The notes: a model not told the origin generated them from the sequence alone. Positions 37,121 through 46,575 are shown, counted from the first letter of the stretch. The stretch is DNA of 64,000 nucleotides from an uncultured Erythrobacter sp. (GCA_947488325.1 CANKYZ010000002.1:459120-523119), one strand, 5' to 3'. Numbers and translations: made by a program.

Positions 37121-37852
37121 ATGAAATTGAATTCTTGTTTTGCAGGATTTGCGATGATCGCAGCCTCTGTTCCACTTGCCGCACAAAACGATGAAACACC
37201 TTCAAGGCCAGTGCTCAACGTGAATTCAGATCATTGGACAATGCTGCCAAATTCTGATGGTACTTTTGCGGTTTTTCACAATCAAAGTGGGGCCTTTTGC
37301 ACCGACACATTTCGTGAGCTGCAATTGTCAGACGTCACATCGTATACCGAAGATGGAACCGATGTAAGCTGCAGCTATCAAATTGGCTCGGGTTTCGACA
37401 TGACCAGGCTAACGACTTATATCTTCCAAAAGCCGGGTCTGAGCGGTCCAATGGCCTTTAGCCAGGCATTAGGTCAGATTGCTCAATTAGCCGAGAATTC
37501 CGGACTTTCTGCCGAACGCAATAGTGAGCATTCAGAACGCTGCTACAATTCGGTTTTACCGTTGCTTTCCGATACCATATCCGAACAAAGTGGCAGTGAT
37601 GAAGCTGGAAATGAAGCGCCGGAATTTAATATGGGCACAGCGATGTTTGACTACACTTTCACACCGTCCGGTTCCGATACTCAGGTACAGCAGACATCGT
37701 TATTGACCGTCTACAGCTTTGGTGGCTGGATTGTGAAAACGCGGTTCACAGGCCCAGAAATGGATCAAGACCAAAGCTACGCCAAAGCTTGCAATTATTC
37801 AGGGCTTGCAAACATCGCCTTAGCCACCGCGATCGGTCAAAATGGCAGTTAA
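37121..37852 (+). CDS. exported protein of unknown function
   Basis: The 243-residue product has a Sec signal (LNSCFAGFAMIAASVPLAAQ) and a mature domain rich in Ser, Thr, Gly and Asn. It has four Cys that could pair (SGAFCTDTF, VSCSYQ, ERCYNSV and KACNYSG). I recognise no family. The start at 37121 has AAAAGG about 12 bases upstream. A longer start at 37094 is possible. It stands alone between uvrD and the convergent DEAD-box helicase gene. Confidence 0.65.
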   Translation: MKLNSCFAGFAMIAASVPLAAQNDETPSRPVLNVNSDHWTMLPNSDGTFAVFHNQSGAFCTDTFRELQLSDVTSYTEDGTDVSCSYQIGSGFDMTRLTTYIFQKPGLSGPMAFSQALGQIAQLAENSGLSAERNSEHSERCYNSVLPLLSDTISEQSGSDEAGNEAPEFNMGTAMFDYTFTPSGSDTQVQQTSLLTVYSFGGWIVKTRFTGPEMDQDQSYAKACNYSGLANIALATAIGQNGS

Positions 37853-37873
37853 AGTGCTGAAATAAAGACGGGC

Positions 37874-39421
37874 CTAACTCTTAAAACCCATATCCAAGAA
37901 GCCCGGTTTTGGACCGTTCCACTCGCCCGCAGGCACGGGCTCATCGTCCTGATTTCGGCCCCCATTATGCGGGCGTGATGAACCGCTTGAACGGGGTTTG
38001 CGCTCAGGCTTCACTTCACGCGGTTCCTCAGAGCGTTCTGGCTTGTCTTCAGAGCGACTATGCGCGGCTTCCGACTTAGGAGCGCGGTCGCGGGTTTCTT
38101 CCTTGGCACGGCGCGGTTTGCGGGTCCTGGGTGCTTCGTCCATCCGTTCGTCGCCGCGTTTGCGGCTTCGGCTGCGCCTTGGCTTTTCGTCGCGCGGCTT
38201 GTCTTCATTTGATTTGTCGTCACGCGTTTCATCTTGGTCGGGCTTGTCGCCACCATCAGGCTTTGCGTCAGGCTTAACCGCAGGATCGACCAGCTCGACG
38301 CGAACGTCTGATTTGCCGAACACCTTAATCTTACCGCCGGTCAGCTTTTCAACATTGTCGATAGCTTCGGCGTCTTCATCGGACACCAGCGTGAATGCGC
38401 GGCCTTTGGCCCCTGCCCGCCCCGTGCGGCCAACCCTGTGGACGTAATCATCGGGATGCCACGGCGTGTCGTAATTGAAGACGTGGCTGACACCTTTAAT
38501 GTCGAGCCCGCGTGCGGCGACATCGGACGCCACTAGAATGTTCACATCGCCCGATTTAAACCGTTCAAGCTCTTTCAACCGCGACGATTGGTCCATGTCA
38601 CCATGGATTTCACTGCTTGCAAAGCCGCGTTTCTGCAAATGCTTATTCAGATCGCGGACCGTAGTTTTGCGATTGGCAAAGATGATCGCAGTTTCCATCT
38701 GATCATTTTGCAGCAACCATTCAAGCGTATCGCGTTTTTGACGCGCCTTAACCGGCACTTTGAATGCGGTGATATTTTTGTTGGAAGAGGCGGCGCGTTC
38801 GGTCTCTATCCGTTTGGGATTGGTGAGGAATGTCTTGGCCAGTTTCGCAATAGGCGGCGGCATTGTTGCCGAAAACAGCATCGTTTGGCGCGTCTCTGGC
38901 AGTTTGGAGCAAATGAACTCAATGTCAGGGATAAAGCCCATATCGAGCATCCGGTCTGCTTCATCGATAACCAGCAATTCGCAGCCATTGAGCAGAATTT
39001 TTCCGCGCTCAAACAAGTCCATCAGACGACCCGGCGTCGCGATCAACACGTCAACGCCTTCGTTCAGCGCCTTCACCTGATCGCCCATTTGCACGCCGCC
39101 GATCAACAGCGCCATCTTCAGGTCGTGGTTCTTACCATATTTCTCAAAATTTTCTGCAACCTGCGCAGCGAGTTCACGCGTCGGTTCAAGAATGAGCGAG
39201 CGCGGCATTAGCGCGCGCCGGCGGCCAGAGGCCATCACGTCGATCATTGGCAGCACAAAACTGGCCGTCTTACCCGTGCCCGTCTGAGCGATCCCAATAA
39301 GGTCCTTCATCATCAGAACGGCGGGAATGGCTTCTGCCTGAATAGCAGTCGGCTCAGTATAGCCAGCGTCTTCGACGGCTTTGAGCAATTCGGGTGAGAG
39401 GCCGAGATCGGCGAATGTCAT
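37874..39421 (-). CDS. DEAD-box RNA helicase, RhlE-like
   Basis: The 515-residue product has the two RecA-like domains of DEAD-box proteins. The motifs are the Q-motif region, GIAQTGTGKTASFVLPM (motif I), PTRELAAQ, VIDEADRMLD (DEAD box), FSATMP, and VASDVAARGLDIKGV and HRVGRTGRAGA in the second domain. The last 125 residues are a charged Arg/Lys/Glu/Asp/Ser-rich tail that is probably disordered and binds RNA. RhlE-type enzymes remodel RNA in ribosome assembly and decay. The ATG at 39421 gives a standard N-terminus (MTFADLGLSPEL). Confidence 0.9.
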   Translation of the reverse strand: MTFADLGLSPELLKAVEDAGYTEPTAIQAEAIPAVLMMKDLIGIAQTGTGKTASFVLPMIDVMASGRRRALMPRSLILEPTRELAAQVAENFEKYGKNHDLKMALLIGGVQMGDQVKALNEGVDVLIATPGRLMDLFERGKILLNGCELLVIDEADRMLDMGFIPDIEFICSKLPETRQTMLFSATMPPPIAKLAKTFLTNPKRIETERAASSNKNITAFKVPVKARQKRDTLEWLLQNDQMETAIIFANRKTTVRDLNKHLQKRGFASSEIHGDMDQSSRLKELERFKSGDVNILVASDVAARGLDIKGVSHVFNYDTPWHPDDYVHRVGRTGRAGAKGRAFTLVSDEDAEAIDNVEKLTGGKIKVFGKSDVRVELVDPAVKPDAKPDGGDKPDQDETRDDKSNEDKPRDEKPRRSRSRKRGDERMDEAPRTRKPRRAKEETRDRAPKSEAAHSRSEDKPERSEEPREVKPERKPRSSGSSRPHNGGRNQDDEPVPAGEWNGPKPGFLDMGFKS

Positions 39422-39589
39422 GCGTTTCAAAATGTCCGGATAATGGGCAGCCAAAGCTGCCGGATTTACAAGTCGATGCGAAAGTCGCAATCGGCATAAG
39501 CGTGCTGGGCCGGCGATTGGCCAAAAATGGCCTAAAAGTCAAGAAATGCGCTGGGGTAACTGAGGAGAGCGAGCTTGCAGCTCTTGCCC

Positions 39590-40192
39590 TTACTCGTTGA
39601 CGGCAACCAATTGACGCATCCGTTCAACTTCGCATTTCGCACCGCTGCGCGATTGCAACTGGTCGCGGTCTACGCAAAGCTGACCGTCATCATTACGCTC
39701 AATGTAAAAACCCGAGTAGAAATCACGAGCGCGGCAAGCGCGTTCAAGATTAACGCTAAGGATACGCTGATCGCGCAGGAACAGTAAAAGACGATTGCCA
39801 TCGCCGGTCTGCACACCTGAAATCCCGCTAACTGGTGTGCACCGATCCGTTTCGCGTTCTTCATATTGGGTGTTGAGCCCGCGCCGGGGCAGTTGCGCCA
39901 GCAAATTGTTGCGATCGCCGCCGCGTTGCGGTGTGATGCGGATAACTATGCGCTGTTCAATGCGGGCCTGGCGTGAAATCTGACCGCCTAGAAAGGCATC
40001 AAGAGGATTCACGATTGGCCGGGCGGGCGAATAGGGGCCTTCGGGTAATATGTCGTAATCTGGAGCAGTTGAAGCCGCAGGACCACCATCATCCGCACGC
40101 GGTTCACCCTTTGGTTCCAACAACGCCGTACTTTGTCCCAGCAAAGGCAGGATCAGCGCAATGGGTGCTGCAAGGGCGAGCAAGCTAGGCAT
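39590..40192 (-). CDS. exported protein of unknown function
   Basis: The 200-residue product starts with a signal-like segment (PSLLALAAPIALILPLL). A Pro/Asp-rich linker follows, then a domain with ISRQARIEQRIVIRITPQRG, DRCTPVSGISGVQ, LLFLRDQRILSVNLERACRARDFYSGFYIE and DGQLCVDRDQLQSRSGAKCEVERM. It has four Cys that could form disulphides. I do not recognise a named family. Confidence 0.7.
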   Translation of the reverse strand: MPSLLALAAPIALILPLLGQSTALLEPKGEPRADDGGPAASTAPDYDILPEGPYSPARPIVNPLDAFLGGQISRQARIEQRIVIRITPQRGGDRNNLLAQLPRRGLNTQYEERETDRCTPVSGISGVQTGDGNRLLLFLRDQRILSVNLERACRARDFYSGFYIERNDDGQLCVDRDQLQSRSGAKCEVERMRQLVAVNE

Positions 40193-40372
40193 CGGGTTGC
40201 GGGGTTTCCTCCAAGCGTCTTTCGCAGACAAATTGCCTGCTCCAACTGAGCGCGAGAGCTAGCAAAATCGATTGAACGTTGGCTTAACTGCCTCTGCGAG
40301 AATCTCCATTTAGAGGCTAATCGAGCGCATATTACTGGCATATTAGGGGCGGAGTGTGGCATAGCCGCCACA

Positions 40373-41833
40373 ATGACGCCCCCCATAAACAATCTCGACA
40401 CTTTCATCGCCGAAGCGTCCGACTTGCTCGGACCAAAGGGTTTTTCGACCGACCCCGAAGCCTTGTCTGCGTGGCTGACCGATTGGCGCGGCCGATATTC
40501 CGGGCGCGCTCGTGGTTTGGCCTCACCTGCGTCAACGCCTGAAGTCGCAGCGCTGGTCAAACTCTGCGCAAGGCATAATGTGCCGATCGTACCGCAAGGC
40601 GGGAATAGCGGAATGGCAGGTGGTGCGACGCCCGATGACAGCGGCGCTGCTATCCTGTTGTCACTGCGGCGGATGAACGCGATCCGATCGCTCGATACCA
40701 ATGCCGGGCAGGCAGTCTGCGATGCAGGCGTGATTTTGCAGACGTTGCACGAAGCGGCCGAGGCTGCGGCAATGCGTTTTCCGCTCACTTTGGGCGGCAA
40801 GGGCTCTGCAACGATTGGCGGCCTGGTATCCACCAATGCCGGCGGAACGCAGGTTTTGCGCCATGGAACAATGCGCGCCCAGGTGTTGGGAATAGAGGCG
40901 GTTCTGGCCGATGGGCAGGTGTTCGACGGTCTGATCGCGCTAAAGAAAGACAATCGCGGATTTGACTTGAAACAACTGCTGATCGGGTCGGAGGGGACGC
41001 TCGGTATCGTCACTGCAGTGACCTTGCGGTTGCTACCCGCTTCAAAAGCGCGGGCTACGGCGTGGGTGGGACTAGCTTCTATCACGACCGCGGGTGAGCT
41101 ACTGCGGCGGGTTGATCGTGCGCTTGGTACTACACTGGAAGGGTTTGAAGTGGTGCCGGCGCATTGCCTAGACAGTGTCATGTCGTATTTACCCGATGCA
41201 CGCGCGCCGCTTAGCCAGCGTCATGAGTGGAATGCTCTGATCGAATGTGCCGCGACGCAAGGGGATGACTCGATTCTGCGCGAACGTTTGGAAAACGCAC
41301 TGGCCGATGCTGCTAAGGAAGAATTGCTCAGCGATGCGATTATCGCGGCCAATGAACGCCAATCCGAAGATTTGTGGACATTGCGCGATTCGATCTCCGC
41401 TGCCGAGCGTGCGCTCGGTCCCGCAATGCAGCACGATATCTCTGTGCCGGTGGAGCGGATGCCCGAATTTATCCTCGCCGCATCGCCCGCCATCGAAGAG
41501 GCATTTCCGGGAACAACAGCTGCCGCCTTCGGGCATTTGGGAGACGGCAATGTCCATTTCCATATCCTCGCCCCATCAGGCGCGGTGCCGGGCGAATGGG
41601 AAGACAGTCAAGGCAAAGAAATCAGCGCATGCGTCTATGATTTGGTCACCGAATGGGGCGGATCGATTAGCGCGGAACACGGAATCGGCCAGATGAAGGT
41701 CAGCGAATTGGGCCGATTGGGTGATCCCACGGCTCTATCCATAATGCGTTCGGTGAAGCATGCCCTCGACCCTCAAAACCTTCTCAATCCGGGAAAGTTG
41801 GTCCCTCAGCAACGGCCATGCATGGACAGCTAA
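40373..41833 (+). CDS. FAD-linked oxidase (D-2-hydroxyglutarate/glycolate dehydrogenase-like)
   Basis: The 486-residue product has an N-terminal FAD-binding PCMH domain (PIVPQGGNSGMAGGATPD, LTLGGKGSATIGGLVSTNAGG, LIGSEGTLGIVTAVTLRLLP). A C-terminal oxidase domain contains AAFGHLGDGNVHFHIL and SAEHGIGQMKVSEL. These are features of the GlcD/D2HGDH/lactate dehydrogenase family. The substrate, a D-2-hydroxy acid, is an inference. No iron-sulfur partner lies next to it. Confidence 0.9.
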   Translation: MTPPINNLDTFIAEASDLLGPKGFSTDPEALSAWLTDWRGRYSGRARGLASPASTPEVAALVKLCARHNVPIVPQGGNSGMAGGATPDDSGAAILLSLRRMNAIRSLDTNAGQAVCDAGVILQTLHEAAEAAAMRFPLTLGGKGSATIGGLVSTNAGGTQVLRHGTMRAQVLGIEAVLADGQVFDGLIALKKDNRGFDLKQLLIGSEGTLGIVTAVTLRLLPASKARATAWVGLASITTAGELLRRVDRALGTTLEGFEVVPAHCLDSVMSYLPDARAPLSQRHEWNALIECAATQGDDSILRERLENALADAAKEELLSDAIIAANERQSEDLWTLRDSISAAERALGPAMQHDISVPVERMPEFILAASPAIEEAFPGTTAAAFGHLGDGNVHFHILAPSGAVPGEWEDSQGKEISACVYDLVTEWGGSISAEHGIGQMKVSELGRLGDPTALSIMRSVKHALDPQNLLNPGKLVPQQRPCMDS

Positions 41834-41964
41834 GTCGCGCCAGCCTTGCGCCTTCAACAATCAGCGCCTAAAGCGCCGCAACCGGCGTGTAGGGAAAGCG
41901 CTTGCGCCTGTCCGCAATACGCCGCGATCACAGTTTTCATCCGCTATTTTTCGGAGACATTCTC

Positions 41965-42756
41965 ATGGCTACCGCGCCGCAGCCGCAACTTCCGCTGTTC
42001 TATAAAGATCTGCTTCCACTCAACAGCCGTGACCACGGCGATTGGAAAGTCAGCAGCTTCGATGATGCAGGATTCCTCGCATCGACTCATGCCATCCCGC
42101 TCACTGTTGACGAATTTGTCGACGCGCAGCGCAGCTATCCGATTGTGTTCACCGCTGGTGACAATCCGCTGCCAATCGCGCTGATGGGCCTGAACGAAGG
42201 CGTAAACACTTACATCGCTGAAGATGGAAAGCTGGAGACGGGTGTCTATGTTCCTGCTTACATCCGACGCTATCCCTTTATCCTGGCTAAGCTGAGCAAA
42301 GACACCGACGACATGTCGCTATGCTTTGATCCGCAGGCTGGTGTTGTTGGTAAGACTGATGACGGCCAGCCTCTGTTCGACGGTCAGGATCCAACCGAAT
42401 ACACAACGGGCGTTCTTGAATTCTGTAAGCGTTTCGAAGAATCGGGGCAGCGTACGAAGTCGTTCCTCGAAGAGCTAAAGAAACTCGACGTTATGATGGA
42501 CGGCGAAATTGCGATCACTCGCAACGACATGCCAGACACACCATTCGTGTATCGCGGTTTCCAAATGGTCGATGAAAAGAAGCTGCGTGAGCTTCCGACT
42601 GAATCGCTCGAAGCGCTGAATAAGAACGGCATGTTGATGCTGATCCATGCTCACCTGTTCTCAATGAACCTGATGCGCACACTGTTCGAACGTCAATCTG
42701 CACAAGGCAAAGTCCCAACGCAGAATGCTGGAACTCCGGCTGTGCCAAACGCCTAA
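41965..42756 (+). CDS. SapC family protein
   Basis: The 263-residue product begins with LPLFYKDLLPLNSRDHGDW, the SapC-family start, then AIPLTVDEFVDAQRSYPIVF. It has PAYIRRYPFILAKL, AGVVGKTDDGQPLFDG, and RGFQMVDEKKLRELP near the end. SapC proteins are named after S-layer secretion in Campylobacter. In sphingomonads and caulobacters they often sit beside TonB-dependent receptors. This copy has no such neighbour. GGAG is 9 bases before the ATG, and a strong terminator follows. Confidence 0.88.
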   Translation: MATAPQPQLPLFYKDLLPLNSRDHGDWKVSSFDDAGFLASTHAIPLTVDEFVDAQRSYPIVFTAGDNPLPIALMGLNEGVNTYIAEDGKLETGVYVPAYIRRYPFILAKLSKDTDDMSLCFDPQAGVVGKTDDGQPLFDGQDPTEYTTGVLEFCKRFEESGQRTKSFLEELKKLDVMMDGEIAITRNDMPDTPFVYRGFQMVDEKKLRELPTESLEALNKNGMLMLIHAHLFSMNLMRTLFERQSAQGKVPTQNAGTPAVPNA

Positions 42757-42857
42757 GCGAATATGATCGAGGCAATTGGCCTCTATCGATTTGGTTTCGC
42801 TGGCGCATCAACACGCCGAGGAAGTCAATAAATTCTATCGCCAATACAACGAAATTT

Positions 42858-42894
42858 GGGCGGGGTGCGACTTGAACGCGCCCCGCCCTTTTCC
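42858..42894 (+). terminator. terminator of the sapC gene
   Basis: GGGCGGGG pairs with CCCCGCCC. A T-G pair and GCG/CGC extend the stem to about 12 pairs around the loop ACTTGAA, and TTTT follows. It is a strong hairpin 102 bases after the sapC stop. The -35 box of the next transcript lies inside it. Confidence 0.85.
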
Positions 42895-42900
42895 TATTTT
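42872..42900 (+). promoter_or_regulatory. sigma70-type promoter of the candidate small RNA
   Basis: TTGAAC (42872-42877) and TATTTT (42895-42900) have exactly 17 bases between them. Initiation 7 bases after the -10 box lands at 42907, one base before the first RNA hairpin. The -35 box overlaps the sapC terminator loop. Confidence 0.55.
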
Positions 42901-42906
42901 GAATGC

Positions 42907-43016
42907 ATAGGCGGCGCCCCCTCATTTGCCGCCTAATGAACGCGCCTCCTGGTGTGTTCCTCCCTGAACCTGGCCACCTCGTGCTCCCCCTATTTTTGCG
43001 CGAGGTGGCATTTTTT
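42907..43016 (+). ncRNA. candidate small RNA with C-rich loops
   Basis: About 110 bases with three parts. First, a perfect 8-bp hairpin TAGGCGGC/GCCGCCTA (42908-42935) has a 12-base loop GCCCCCTCATTT. Second, a single-stranded linker contains CCTCCT and TTCCTCCC. Third, a perfect 9-bp terminator stem GCCACCTCG/CGAGGTGGC (42973-43009) has a loop including GCTCCCCC and is followed by TTTTTT. Exposed CUCC-type motifs can pair with ribosome binding sites, as in the alphaproteobacterial sRNAs of the mmgR (alpha-r8) and alpha-r14 groups. No ORF fits. The relation to those families is only a resemblance of layout. Confidence 0.6.
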
Positions 43017-43069
43017 ATTTCAGGATTGGATGTTTGACGCCAGCGTTTTTGCACGAAATATTCGCAGTG

Positions 43070-44101
43070 TTATTCCGCCGCCTGTGCAATCTGCCCGCCA
43101 GCGCCGAGCCCAGCCGTTTCGGCACCCAGTTCGCGCACCAAGCCCGCCAGCATCTTTGCCAAAGGGCTTACCGCAGAGGTTGGTTCTGAAAGCGACGCGT
43201 CGAGATAGGTGGACCGGCAAATTTCAAGCTGAACAGCGTGAATACCGCGTTGGGGCGCGGCATGGCGATCGAGCACATAACCGCCAGCATATGGACGATT
43301 ATGCGCAGCGACACATCCCTTATGATCAAGGTAGCGAAACGCGCGCGCCACCAATCCGGAATGACATGAAGCGCCAAAACGGTCGCCCAGCACAATTTGC
43401 GGTGAAACCTCTTTGGTGCCCTTATCCGATCTTTGTTGACGCAGCGGCGGCATTGAATGCAGGTCGATCAGTAAGGCTGCGCCCCATGCATCGCAAATCC
43501 GTTTCAACTCCCGGCTAAGGAAGTCGTGATAGGGACGGTGAATATTATCGATCCGGCGATCGAGTTCTTTGCGAGGCAGTTTTTCGCGCCATATCTCTCC
43601 AAATCCCGGCAATCGGCGCGGAACGAGCCCCAATCCACTGCGCGCCCGCGCATTGGGACCATTCAGGTGGGGCTGCGGCACCGATCCACCGCGATGCGGT
43701 CTCGCGATCATATCCCAGTCTACATCATTGTGTGAACGGTTCAGATCCAACATTGCGCGCGGGGCCTGGGCAACCAGTAATCCAGTGCCCGTTGCTCGGG
43801 CGATCTCAACTCCGACGACATCGATATGTCGATCTTCCAACCTAAGCTGGCTGAGGTCAGGATCACGCATTTGCGACAGTGTCTCCCCCGGATAGGCGCG
43901 TCCGGCATGTGGAACCGCGATAAGGACCGGCAAAGGCATTGAACGCGGTGCAACATGGATGAAGGCAGGTTCTGGCTCATCGCGACTGCGGCGATTGCCC
44001 GGTTCATTGCCGCTGATCGATCCACCGCGTGCGATCACCAGATCGCTGGAATAAGAACCAGAGCTAGAACGTGATGTTTTTGCAGATGGGGTGGAACGCA
44101 T
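43070..44101 (-). CDS. N-formylglutamate amidohydrolase-family protein
   Basis: The 343-residue product has IAVPHAGRAYPGE and LEDRHIDVVG with metal-binding residues, then LDLNRSHNDVDWD, IDLHSMPP and HNRPYAGGYVLDRHAAP. These are features of the HutG-like N-formylglutamate amidohydrolase fold. The first 50 residues are a low-complexity Ser/Arg extension. There is no other hut gene nearby. Genes of this family often lie beside cpdR in alphaproteobacteria, as here, and the reason is unknown. Confidence 0.86.
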   Translation of the reverse strand: MRSTPSAKTSRSSSGSYSSDLVIARGGSISGNEPGNRRSRDEPEPAFIHVAPRSMPLPVLIAVPHAGRAYPGETLSQMRDPDLSQLRLEDRHIDVVGVEIARATGTGLLVAQAPRAMLDLNRSHNDVDWDMIARPHRGGSVPQPHLNGPNARARSGLGLVPRRLPGFGEIWREKLPRKELDRRIDNIHRPYHDFLSRELKRICDAWGAALLIDLHSMPPLRQQRSDKGTKEVSPQIVLGDRFGASCHSGLVARAFRYLDHKGCVAAHNRPYAGGYVLDRHAAPQRGIHAVQLEICRSTYLDASLSEPTSAVSPLAKMLAGLVRELGAETAGLGAGGQIAQAAE

Positions 44102-44302
44102 GTCCTTTTGCTGCCCGCTTTACTGGCAGGTGTCAAAGCATCTGTTCCATAAATATTCGGGAGAATTAGGGGTCCGAAATGGCGAAAATCTGCAGGCTGC
44201 ACACAAATATTTGCAGAAAGAGATAGGGTAAGAGCGTCTCAAAGCAGGGCACGCACATGCAAGAGAGGGATTTCTTAAGCGAAAACCTGTATCGGAATCG
44301 CC

Positions 44303-44692
44303 ATGACATCGAATCCCGCCCCCCGCATCCTCCTGGCCGAGGATGACGAAGCCATGCGCACATATCTTGATCGCGCCCTGACCAATGCCGGTTACGAGGT
44401 ACAAAGCGTTGATCGTGGGACCGATGCGGTGCCCTTGCTCGAAAAGGAGACTTTTGACCTCCTTTTGTCGGACATTGTCATGCCTGAAATGGACGGGATT
44501 GAACTGGCCCAACGCTGCGCTGAGGTTAGCCCGCGCACCAAGGTGATGTTTATTACTGGATTCGCTGCTGTGTCGCTGCGCGCAAGCCGTGAACAACCCC
44601 ATGCCAAGGTGCTTTCAAAGCCGTTCCATCTGCGCGATTTGGTTCTGGAAGTGGAACGCGTGTTCGAAGAACAAAAGCAGGCGAGCAATTAG
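44303..44692 (+). CDS. cpdR: CpdR-type single-domain response regulator
   Basis: The 129-residue product is a lone receiver domain with acidic pocket LLAEDDEAM, phospho-acceptor Asp57 in LLLSDIVMPEMDG, Thr/Ala in VMFITGFAAVS, and Lys in VLSKPFHLRDLV. Unphosphorylated CpdR delivers CtrA and other substrates to ClpXP in Caulobacter. CckA, through ChpT, phosphorylates and inactivates it. CckA is encoded 8 kb away in this window. Confidence 0.92.
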   Translation: MTSNPAPRILLAEDDEAMRTYLDRALTNAGYEVQSVDRGTDAVPLLEKETFDLLLSDIVMPEMDGIELAQRCAEVSPRTKVMFITGFAAVSLRASREQPHAKVLSKPFHLRDLVLEVERVFEEQKQASN

Positions 44693-44854
44693 GCAATGAA
44701 CTGAACAGGCGGTTTGAACTCGCCTAGCCGCCAAAAATGCTGAGGAAATTGCTAAAGCCGCGCGCGAATCGCTTGCACACGCTGTGCAGCTTCGCTACCT
44801 CGCCGCTTCGCTCCAACGCCTTTGGGCTGGTTGGAGCGCTTATGACGATAGCGT

Positions 44855-44929
44855 GGGCGTATAGCTCAGTGGTAGAGCACTGTGTTGACATCGCAGGGGC
44901 CGGGAGTTCAACTCTCTCTACGCCCACCA
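44855..44929 (+). tRNA. tRNA-Val (GAC)
   Basis: GGGCGTATAGCTCAGTGGTA opens the gene. The anticodon arm is CTGTG-TTGACAT-CGCAG with anticodon GAC, and the T arm has AGTTCAACT. The end is TACGCCC-A-CCA, with the acceptor stem fully paired with GGGCGTA. CCA is encoded. Confidence 0.96.
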
Positions 44930-45329
44930 TTCGTTTTCCCAGCACAGTATGAGCCAGAAACACCAATGTTGTCTAGGTGGACCGCTTTCCTACAATGCGT
45001 CGGTTGGGCTACGCGGTTTGCATGCGAAAAGCCCCCGATCAGCCTCGAAAACCCGTCAGAAACAGACTGCAGATTCGCAAGGCCGACCGGCCGAACGCAG
45101 CCATACATCCATTGGGCCGGGTTTGCGGGGAGATCGAACGGCCGGATGGACGTGCGGAAATAACCCCTGGACCGTGTAACATGCGGTCCATGTCTCTCTT
45201 CTGGTCATTCAGTGAATGGTCACTATTACACAGTCTTGCACACTGCCACGCCTCTGCTAGAGCGCGCACAAGGATCACATCAGACATCTCTGTTGTGCAA
45301 AATCACACCAATCGGATGGGGCGTTAGCC
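44930..45329. other. 400-bp intergenic region before icd
   Basis: I find no protein gene supported here. A frame of 116 residues on the plus strand has no recognisable content and probably arises by chance. There is a perfect 7-bp inverted repeat TGGACCG/CGGTCCA with a 9-base loop (45168-45190), without a T-run. TTGCAC (45236-45241) and TAGAGC (45258-45263), 16 bases apart, may be the icd promoter. Confidence 0.45.
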
Positions 45330-46550
45330 ATGCAGAAAATTCAGGTCAAAAACCCAGTAGTCGAACTTGACGGCGACGAGATGACAAAGATCATCTGGCA
45401 ATGGATCCGCGAGCGTTTGATCCTGCCCTATCTGGATATCGATCTGAAGTATTACGATCTGTCGATTGAGAAGCGCGACGAAACCGATGATCAGATCACC
45501 GTTGATGCTGCCAATGCAATCGCGGAACACGGTGTCGGCGTAAAATGCGCAACAATCACTCCTGATGAAGAGCGCGTTGAAGAATTCGGTCTTAAGAAGA
45601 TGTGGCGTTCACCCAACGGCACAATTCGTAACATCCTAGGCGGTGTTGTCTTCCGTGAGCCTATTGTGATCGACAATGTGCCTCGTTTGGTTCCTGGTTG
45701 GACTGACCCGATTGTGGTCGGCCGTCACGCATTTGGCGATCAGTATCGCGCCACAGACACACTGATCCCTGGCCCTGGCAAACTGCGCCTCGTCTATGAA
45801 GGCGAAGACGGCACCAAGCTCGACCTCGAAGTGTTCGAATTCGAAAGCTCTGGCGTCGCGATGGCGATGTACAACCTAGACGATTCGATCCGCGCCTTTG
45901 CGCGTGCGTCGATGAATTACGGGCTCGACCGCAAATGGCCCGTGTACCTGTCGACCAAAAACACGATCATGAAGGCCTATGACGGGCGCTTCAAAGATCT
46001 GTTCGAAGAAGTGTTCGAAAACGAGTTCAAGGACAAGTTCGCTGAAGCAGGCATCACATACGAACACCGACTAATTGATGACATGGTCGCATCAGCGCTG
46101 AAATGGAGCGGCAAGTTCGTTTGGGCTTGTAAGAACTATGACGGCGATGTGCAGTCAGATACGATTGCGCAGGGTTTTGGCTCGCTTGGCTTGATGACTT
46201 CGGTTCTGATGACACCTGATGGAAAAACCATCGAAGCCGAAGCCGCCCATGGAACCGTCACACGTCACTTCCGCCAGCACGAACAAGGTAAGGCAACCTC
46301 GACCAACCCAATCGCCAGCATCTTCGCATGGACACGCGGCCTGATGTATCGGGGCAAATTCGATGACACACCCGATGTGGTGAAGTTTGCCGAAACGCTT
46401 GAACGAGTTTGCATCCAGACGGTCGAAAATGGACAGATGACAAAGGATCTCGCATTGCTGATCGGCCCAAGCCAAAACTGGGCAACGACTGAGCAGTTCT
46501 TTGAAGCGATCGTCGAAAACCTTGAAAAAGAGATGAAGAGCTGGGCCTAA
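45330..46550 (+). CDS. icd: NADP-dependent isocitrate dehydrogenase
   Basis: Icd converts isocitrate to 2-oxoglutarate in the TCA cycle. The 406-residue product starts [20 protein letters not shown], typical of the eukaryote-like (type II) NADP enzymes common in alphaproteobacteria. It has [25 protein letters not shown], the metal/substrate site, and [17 protein letters not shown] with [14 protein letters not shown] terminator-like hairpin follows. Confidence 0.95.
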   Translation: MQKIQVKNPVVELDGDEMTKIIWQWIRERLILPYLDIDLKYYDLSIEKRDETDDQITVDAANAIAEHGVGVKCATITPDEERVEEFGLKKMWRSPNGTIRNILGGVVFREPIVIDNVPRLVPGWTDPIVVGRHAFGDQYRATDTLIPGPGKLRLVYEGEDGTKLDLEVFEFESSGVAMAMYNLDDSIRAFARASMNYGLDRKWPVYLSTKNTIMKAYDGRFKDLFEEVFENEFKDKFAEAGITYEHRLIDDMVASALKWSGKFVWACKNYDGDVQSDTIAQGFGSLGLMTSVLMTPDGKTIEAEAAHGTVTRHFRQHEQGKATSTNPIASIFAWTRGLMYRGKFDDTPDVVKFAETLERVCIQTVENGQMTKDLALLIGPSQNWATTEQFFEAIVENLEKEMKSWA

Positions 46551-46575
46551 CACCGAGCTAAACAGAATGACGTAG

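Noticed and set aside
40153..41181. A 342-codon minus-strand frame opposite the FAD-linked oxidase
   Set aside because: The plus-strand oxidase has all the FAD motifs. The antisense frame is a product of its codon bias.
44977..45327. A 116-codon plus-strand frame in the gap before icd
   Set aside because: No motif, no ribosome binding site, and a Cys/Arg/His-rich composition unlike the neighbours. Probably chance.
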